From Mesotoga sp. UBA6090 (lineage in GTDB: Bacteria; Thermotogota; Thermotogae; Petrotogales; Kosmotogaceae), in NCBI RefSeq assembly GCF_002435945.1, contig NZ_DIXC01000005.1, positions 1-32,624 of the forward strand: a stretch of DNA of 32,624 nucleotides, read 5' to 3'. Both the position numbers and the translations under genes were made by a program. Under the pieces are notes generated by a model that was not told the origin of the DNA, did no database searches, and saw only the letters and a program-made list of their open reading frames with translations. Each line of letters begins with the position of its first letter. Position 1 is the first letter of the stretch. Shown in pieces: positions 28,929 to 32,624 of the stretch.

Positions 28929-29759
28929 ATGCCGAGGGCTGCTCGGGTTGTATTCGAAGGTGTTGTTCATCACATTACTCAGAGAGGCAATTACAGGCAG
29001 AACATATTTGAGGATTCTGCCGACAGGAAGAAGTACATCGAGTTCGTCGGCGAGTATTCTACAAAGTATCAGATGAAGATCTACGCTTACTGTCTTATGA
29101 CCAATCATGTTCATTTCTTAGCGGCTCCCCTAAGAAGAGATTCCCTGGCAATGACTTTCAAGTACGCCAATATGAGATACTCAAGCTACTTCAACAAGAA
29201 GAACCGGAGATCGGGTCATCTCTGGCAGGGAAGGTTTTATTCCTGTCCGCTGCATCATGATCACGCTCTTGAAGCTTTGAGGTATGTTGAGAGAAATCCT
29301 GTTCGTGCGAAGATGGTTCGGTTTCCCTGGGAGTATGAATGGTCGAGCGCGAGAGAACATGTGGGATTTATTGAGGAGGCAGGAATTCGCAGTGAAGATG
29401 AGGGCAATGAATCTGAGCACAGAACTCCGGGATTAGTTAGTGACCGATCTATTACCCAGAGTTCTTCATTTCATGGAGCGGGAAAGGTGTCTGAGAAAGA
29501 TACTTTAACTTCTCAGACCTTAACATCGTCTTCTAGGATTATAAAGCTTTCTCCGCTGCAGGAACTCGATCTTAACTGGAATCCCGAAGGCTGGAGAGAA
29601 TTTCTGGGTTTTCCCGATGAACTTGATTTTCTCAGTAGAATCAGGGGAAACACGTTTTCTGGAAAGCCGTTGTTTGCCGAGGAACTTGTAGCCGATCTTG
29701 AGAAGGAGCTCGGGGTTCCACTTGGCAGTAAGCCGAGGGGGAGACCGAAGAAGGAGTAG
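28929..29759 (+). CDS. RAYT: REP-associated tyrosine transposase (Y1/HuH), intact
   Basis: 276 aa from the third of three clustered ATGs, spaced 7 nt from AGAGGT. Y1_Tnp domain: N-terminal VFEGVVHHITQRGNYRQNIF, metal-binding HuH motif NHVHFLAAP, then MRYSSYFNKKNRRSGHLWQG and RFYS, which contains the family LWQGR signature and the probable nucleophilic tyrosine. RYVERNPVRAKMV follows. A C-terminal extension of about 100 aa ends in a basic PRGRPKKE tail. TnpA-REP enzymes cut and join single strands at REP hairpins and are thought to spread them. This genome's many short hairpins could be its substrates. Confidence 0.9.
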   Translation: MPRAARVVFEGVVHHITQRGNYRQNIFEDSADRKKYIEFVGEYSTKYQMKIYAYCLMTNHVHFLAAPLRRDSLAMTFKYANMRYSSYFNKKNRRSGHLWQGRFYSCPLHHDHALEALRYVERNPVRAKMVRFPWEYEWSSAREHVGFIEEAGIRSEDEGNESEHRTPGLVSDRSITQSSSFHGAGKVSEKDTLTSQTLTSSSRIIKLSPLQELDLNWNPEGWREFLGFPDELDFLSRIRGNTFSGKPLFAEELVADLEKELGVPLGSKPRGRPKKE

Positions 29760-30125
29760 ACGCGAAAAACGGGACAGATAATAGGAGCGTTTGGGAGCCA
29801 GTCTGCTAACGCAGGCCAGTCACCTTCAGTACCGCTTTGCGGGCAAAGAACTGCTGTTCACTCTAAAAAAACACATTGACCGTCAACGGTAAACCGTTCT
29901 CTGAATTGAGGTAAATACCAATTCAAGTTTCGTAAAGGTCGCACGGTTTGAGGCGTGCTTCAGAGCGCACACTCCCCACCGCAAGCGGTCCCCCCCGCTC
30001 GAGCGGGGATTTAAGATCAAGAGCATAGGAACGGTTCTTCAACGCTACGCGTCCAGGTTTTTGGTGTCAGTTCGGGAAAGACCTGAGGTCAGAGGCGAGA
30101 GGTATGAAGAGCGCGATCTTGATCT
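29760..30125. other. Repeat-rich stretch after the RAYT gene
   Basis: No gene. It contains CCGC-TTT-GCGG hairpin (about 29846-29856), GACCGTCAACGGTAAACCGT (29878), a perfect 16-bp palindrome CCCCGCTCGAGCGGGG (29993-30008) and ACGC-TAC-GCGT before TCCAGG (about 30045). Confidence 0.6.
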
Positions 30126-30355
30126 GTTGAGTGGCCCGGGAGGATTAAACCCCCAGGCTCTCCCAGAACCGAGCATGAACCTCTCGATTCATCCAGCTTC
30201 TATTATCCAACCGCATAGTGTATATCCATAGTCCATTGAACAAAGAGCTTGGGTGTCTCTGAGCGTTTCTCTTCAACCATTTTCTCGCTCGTACAAGACC
30301 TTTTCGTTTCTTGTACTTGTTTCTAACCCATTGAACAAAAGCTCTGTTCAGATGG
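30126..30355 (-). pseudogene. 3' remnant of a group II intron (maturase tail, domains V and VI)
   Basis: On the minus strand bases 30355-30210 encode LNRAFVQWVRNKYKK and ARKWLKRNAQRHPSSLF, matching the last helices of group II intron reverse transcriptases (maturase region, often written L-x-x-W-x-x-x-KYK). This is followed by a 34-nt domain V hairpin (30199-30166) and a domain VI-like hairpin (30158-30134), then CACTCAAC. Everything upstream of the tail is gone and replaced by a RAYT remnant. Confidence 0.7.
30166..30199 (-). ncRNA. Group II intron domain V
   Basis: Exactly 34 nt: a 9-position lower helix containing the AGC triad (AAGCTGGAT with GCTCGGTTC), a 5-bp upper helix (GAATC with GGTTC), a GAGA tetraloop and a two-base bulge (AT). 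This is the canonical size and shape, with two imperfect pairs in the lower helix, fitting a decayed copy. Confidence 0.7.
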
Positions 30356-30494
30356 AAAGCCGTTCTTCAGCGATGAAAAGGTTGTCGAATTCGAAAATGT
30401 TTTAAGCGTTTCACTGAAAAGAAGGCCAAGGGGTAGACCGAAAAAAAGTGACGCTGTAGAAAATATGGTCCCATTTTCTACGGGAAAATGGTAG
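30340..30494 (+). pseudogene. C-terminal fragment of another RAYT transposase
   Basis: One frame reads DGKPFFSDEKVVEFENVLSV, then SLKRRPRGRPKKSDAVEN to TAG 30494. It aligns with the end of the intact RAYT (GKPLFAEELVADLEKELGVP, then PRGRPKKE) but is clearly a different, older member. A hairpin CCATTTTC/GAAAATGG (30471-30491) lies at its very end. Confidence 0.7.
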
Positions 30495-30525
30495 GGTCAA
30501 GAGATGCGCTTGGGTTTAGGCAAGA

Positions 30526-30669
30526 GCTGCTTTGCAGCGGGGCGAATCCCTTCGGGATTGACACGACCGACTAAGCCGGTGTCATGAACTCTTATGGAAT
30601 TGTTTCGAACCACTTCGTGGTTGTTGATAAGGTAGCTAAGCTGAAAACCGAGTTGCACGCTAACGCGTG
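30526..30669. repeat. Cluster of five short hairpins
   Basis: GCTGC-TTT-GCAGC (30526-30538), AATCCC-TTC-GGGATT (30545-30559), GACAC...GTGTC (30560-30583), AACCAC-TTC-GTGGTT (30608-30622), CACGC-TAAC-GCGTG (30656-30669). The stems differ in sequence but share size and mostly a TTC/TTT triloop. Similar ones lie at about 2914, 29850, 32382, 32450 and 32471. Confidence 0.75.
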
Positions 30670-30732
30670 AGGGAGCCTTGAAAAACAGGGATAGTTCTCA
30701 AAGGTGTTCATTCCTTTGTTATTTTTGTTGGT

Positions 30733-31638
30733 TTATAAGGTAGATGCCCAGCACCATGTGTTGAAATCCCAAATACTTTCCTCTTGATTTTTCATCATAA
30801 TTGGTCTGGTAAAAGAATCCAGCTTTTTAACCAATTCCTGGTATGAAATATCCGTAAGTTGTCCGTGTCTTGAAATGAAGGCTTTCCACCGTATTTCCAT
30901 ACCAGCATCGTCTTTGATCATTTCGGGAAAGAAAGTTTCTTCTGGAAGAGGAGTTCCTCGATTCATGAAGGTTGATTTTATTGAGTTGGAGAGGACATCG
31001 AGAGAAAAATTGGTTGTTTGAGCAAGGTAGTATATGTCATAGAAATCTTTCAACCTGCTATTTGCCGTGCTTCTTTTGACAATTGTCTCAAGCTTTTCAG
31101 CTATAGCTGTTTCTTTGGAATAAGCTATAACCTTAGGAGCTTCAAAATCAAGAAGTACGGGATATTCCATTTCAATCGGACTTGGAACAATGCTGTCTCC
31201 CACGGCAATATCCAAATGAAGTCGGGTCTTTACTTTAGTATTGGCAAGCTGAGCTACAAAAAAGACCCGAATTCCTTTATAATCTTGATCTTCTGTTATT
31301 TGCTCAACCTGAATGCTGTTTGCATCAAATAGCACCCCATCATTCGAGTCTGCGGAATTAAGTATTTCCTCAATAATTGCTTTTACCTTGTCTGCTTTTA
31401 TTGGAAGCCCTTTTGCAAGAAAATCTAGGTCTTTTGTAGGCCTTGATCTATTTAGAGAATCGTAGGATATCAACAGCATTCCGCCTTTGAGTATCAGTCT
31501 ATTTCTGTATTTTGATTTTCCTAATCTGTAGAGAAAACGCTCATAAAAGTATTGTATGAGCAAGTACTCATTGGATCTTCCTGTCTGTCTTGAAATGTTC
31601 AACAGTTTCGTTCTAACCGAAGCCCCAATATTTCGCAT
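30733..31638 (-). CDS. abiEii: AbiEii toxin (nucleotidyltransferase, type IV TA)
   Basis: 301 aa. GGAGTG lies before ATG 31638, and only 4 bp separate it from the antitoxin gene. The DUF1814 nucleotidyltransferase-like fold is seen in LILKGGMLLISYDSLNRSRP followed by TKDLDFLAKG (the G-G...D-x-D motif). LHLDIAVGD carries the third acidic residue, and AIAEKLETIVKRS plus RLKDFYDIYYLA are the conserved late motifs. Such toxins modify tRNA acceptor ends with nucleotides and stop growth, aborting phage infection. All catalytic motifs look intact. Second gene of the operon. Confidence 0.9.
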   Translation of the reverse strand: MRNIGASVRTKLLNISRQTGRSNEYLLIQYFYERFLYRLGKSKYRNRLILKGGMLLISYDSLNRSRPTKDLDFLAKGLPIKADKVKAIIEEILNSADSNDGVLFDANSIQVEQITEDQDYKGIRVFFVAQLANTKVKTRLHLDIAVGDSIVPSPIEMEYPVLLDFEAPKVIAYSKETAIAEKLETIVKRSTANSRLKDFYDIYYLAQTTNFSLDVLSNSIKSTFMNRGTPLPEETFFPEMIKDDAGMEIRWKAFISRHGQLTDISYQELVKKLDSFTRPIMMKNQEESIWDFNTWCWASTL

Positions 31639-31642
31639 ACAA

Positions 31643-32269
31643 TCACTCCATAGCGGATATTATAATGGGTATAAGATAAGGTGTTATCACCGTTTTGATT
31701 CTAAGCATTGATGCGTATTCCATTAGCTTTGAGATATTTGAACCCTTGCGTTTTACATAATTTATTAATGATTCAACGGCAACGTCTTCTCCAAGTTCCT
31801 TCCTGAATCTGAAAGCATCGCAGATGGTTCTTTCGAGGTCATATATTCTTATAATCCCGGAATTCGTTTTTGTTCTGGTAATACCGATTTTGTATGTGCT
31901 TTTGTCAAAGTAATAGAGTTTAACGGGGGGATATTCAAACTTGAGATGACTTACGTTATTAGGTACACCAATGGTAATTTTTGGAGAGATGTATGTGGTC
32001 AGGTTATAAAACTGGAGTGCTGAAGCTAGACATATAACGGTATATTTACTTGCTTTAGTAATTGCCACAAGATCAGTTTCAAGACCATTGTATGCATCTG
32101 CCAGCATATATAGACCATGTTTTATCCTGATAATCCATCCATTTTCTAGAGCCGTCTTTATTTCCCTTGGGTGTATTCCCGCTTTTAGAAACTGCGATGT
32201 TCGCTGGAAATAATTATTATATTTGAAGCAGGACTTTATTTTTTTCTCAATATCGGTTTTCTTGCTCAT
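31643..32269 (-). CDS. abiEi: AbiEi antitoxin (wHTH regulator)
   Basis: 208 aa; GGAGG precedes ATG 32269. The N-terminal winged helix-turn-helix (YFQRTSQFLKAGIHPREIKT, ALENGWIIRIKHGLYMLAD) binds DNA. The C-terminal antitoxin domain contains YTVICLASALQFYNLTTYIS, then YDLERTICDAFRFRKELGED and KLMEYASMLRI. In known AbiE systems it represses its own promoter by binding inverted repeats and keeps the toxin in check without a stable complex. A matching operator is upstream (32293-32340). Confidence 0.9.
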   Translation of the reverse strand: MSKKTDIEKKIKSCFKYNNYFQRTSQFLKAGIHPREIKTALENGWIIRIKHGLYMLADAYNGLETDLVAITKASKYTVICLASALQFYNLTTYISPKITIGVPNNVSHLKFEYPPVKLYYFDKSTYKIGITRTKTNSGIIRIYDLERTICDAFRFRKELGEDVAVESLINYVKRKGSNISKLMEYASMLRIKTVITPYLIPIIISAME

Positions 32270-32292
32270 TAAAAGGGCCTCCAGCGATTATG

Positions 32293-32340
32293 TGGATAGA
32301 ACACTATGTAATTATAAATATTTGCCTAGTGTTCTATCCA
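32293..32340 (-). promoter_or_regulatory. AbiE promoter and operator
   Basis: TGGATAGAACACTA (32293-32306) and its exact reverse complement (32327-32340) are 20 bp apart. Between them on the minus strand is TATAAT (32316-32311). One half-site covers the -35 region (TGGATA, 18 bp upstream) and the other the start of transcription. This is an ideal autorepression site for AbiEi. Confidence 0.75.
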
Positions 32341-32624
32341 AATTATTCTACCATAATGGCAGCTTAAGAAACACGACACGAACCGCTTTGCGGTTGCCAT
32401 GGAAAAACAGACTCTATTTTATCAAGAGCGAAAGAGCGTTTCTGGCGCGCTGCGCCCAAGTTTTTCGTTCCGACGCTTCGCGTCCGGGTTCTTGGTTAAG
32501 GAGCGCGAGAGAGTAAGAGAGAAGGAGAGACTGAAGAGATGAGATCCCGTGCAGAAGCATCACGGGATGACAGTACGGGGGGACTGTGGGATGACAATCT
32601 TAGGTGATTCTGTAGGGGCGAACG
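32341..32624. repeat. Repeat-rich right edge
   Basis: No gene. AACCGC-TTT-GCGGTT (32382-32396), GGCGC-GCT-GCGCC (about 32450) and GACGC-TTC-GCGTC (about 32471) hairpins are followed by GAGATCCCGTGCAG, GCATCACGGGATGACA and GATTCTGTAGGGGCGAACG. The last 90 bp match 3137-3201 apart from an extra segment (AGTACGGGGGGACTGTGGG). Confidence 0.7.

Noticed and set aside
30126..30200. tRNA-like hairpins near 30150-30200
   Set aside because: The geometry is that of group II intron domains V and VI, next to a maturase tail; no cloverleaf.

Overview
ORGANISM. The window looks like a chromosomal accessory region of a mesophilic member of the Thermotogota, most likely Mesotoga or a close relative. This is inferred from memory of the style of such genomes: strong AGGAGG-type ribosome binding sites, heavy AGA/AGG/GAG codon use, DUF1659/DUF2922 small-protein genes, many four-helix-bundle (S23-type) genes, and spacers packed with degenerate words such as GGTCCACCGTCCGCCG and CTTGCAACT. 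No rRNA, tRNA or CRISPR array was recognised, so the taxonomy is not proven.

LAYOUT. (1) 1-1.7 kb: a decayed 5' end of an IS21-type transposase, then a minus-strand set of small genes (DUF1659, DUF2922, an 80-aa holin-like protein) interrupted by a plus-strand four-helix-bundle gene. (2) 2.1-10.7 kb: a plus-strand phage-type replication module. It holds an XRE regulator, a RecB/Cas4-like Fe-S protein with a degraded nuclease site, a replication initiator, a helicase loader, an XRE-TPR regulator, a TPR protein and a DnaB-like helicase. Two more four-helix-bundle genes sit between them. The order initiator-loader-helicase resembles phage SPP1 genes 38-39-40, and the initiator gene contains two arrays of 11-bp direct repeats followed by an A-rich tract, as expected of an internal replication origin. 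No integrase, terminase, capsid or tail gene is visible. (3) 11.3-19.5 kb: a surface-polysaccharide operon. FdtA/QdtA-like isomerase, aminotransferase, RmlA, Wzx flippase and RmlB are joined by 4-bp ATGA overlaps. They are followed by an acyltransferase and a more AT-rich trio (ATP-grasp ligase, NAD-dependent epimerase, HAD phosphatase). (4) 19.6-25.6 kb: dGTPase-like HD hydrolase, a pseudogene, a three-TM protein reminiscent of PycTM/SLATT effectors, a small acidic protein, a zinc-ribbon protein, a NERD plus secreted SNase-like pair, and a divergent PD-(D/E)XK-like protein. (5) 25.7-30.7 kb: a mobile-element graveyard with one intact and two broken RAYT (Y1/HuH) transposase genes, a HEPN-domain protein between the two main copies, fragments of an alpha/beta hydrolase, and the 3' end of a group II intron (maturase tail, domains V and VI). 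(6) 30.7-32.3 kb: a complete AbiE toxin-antitoxin operon with a perfect 14-bp inverted-repeat operator.

HOW IT FITS TOGETHER. The replication genes form a self-contained replisome-loading set for an extrachromosomal or excised element. The sugar operon makes a dTDP-3-amino-3,6-dideoxyhexose and exports a lipid-linked glycan. The right third is defence-island-like. A dispersed repeat vocabulary fills almost every spacer, often ends just before a Shine-Dalgarno sequence, and in one gene lies in frame inside the coding sequence.
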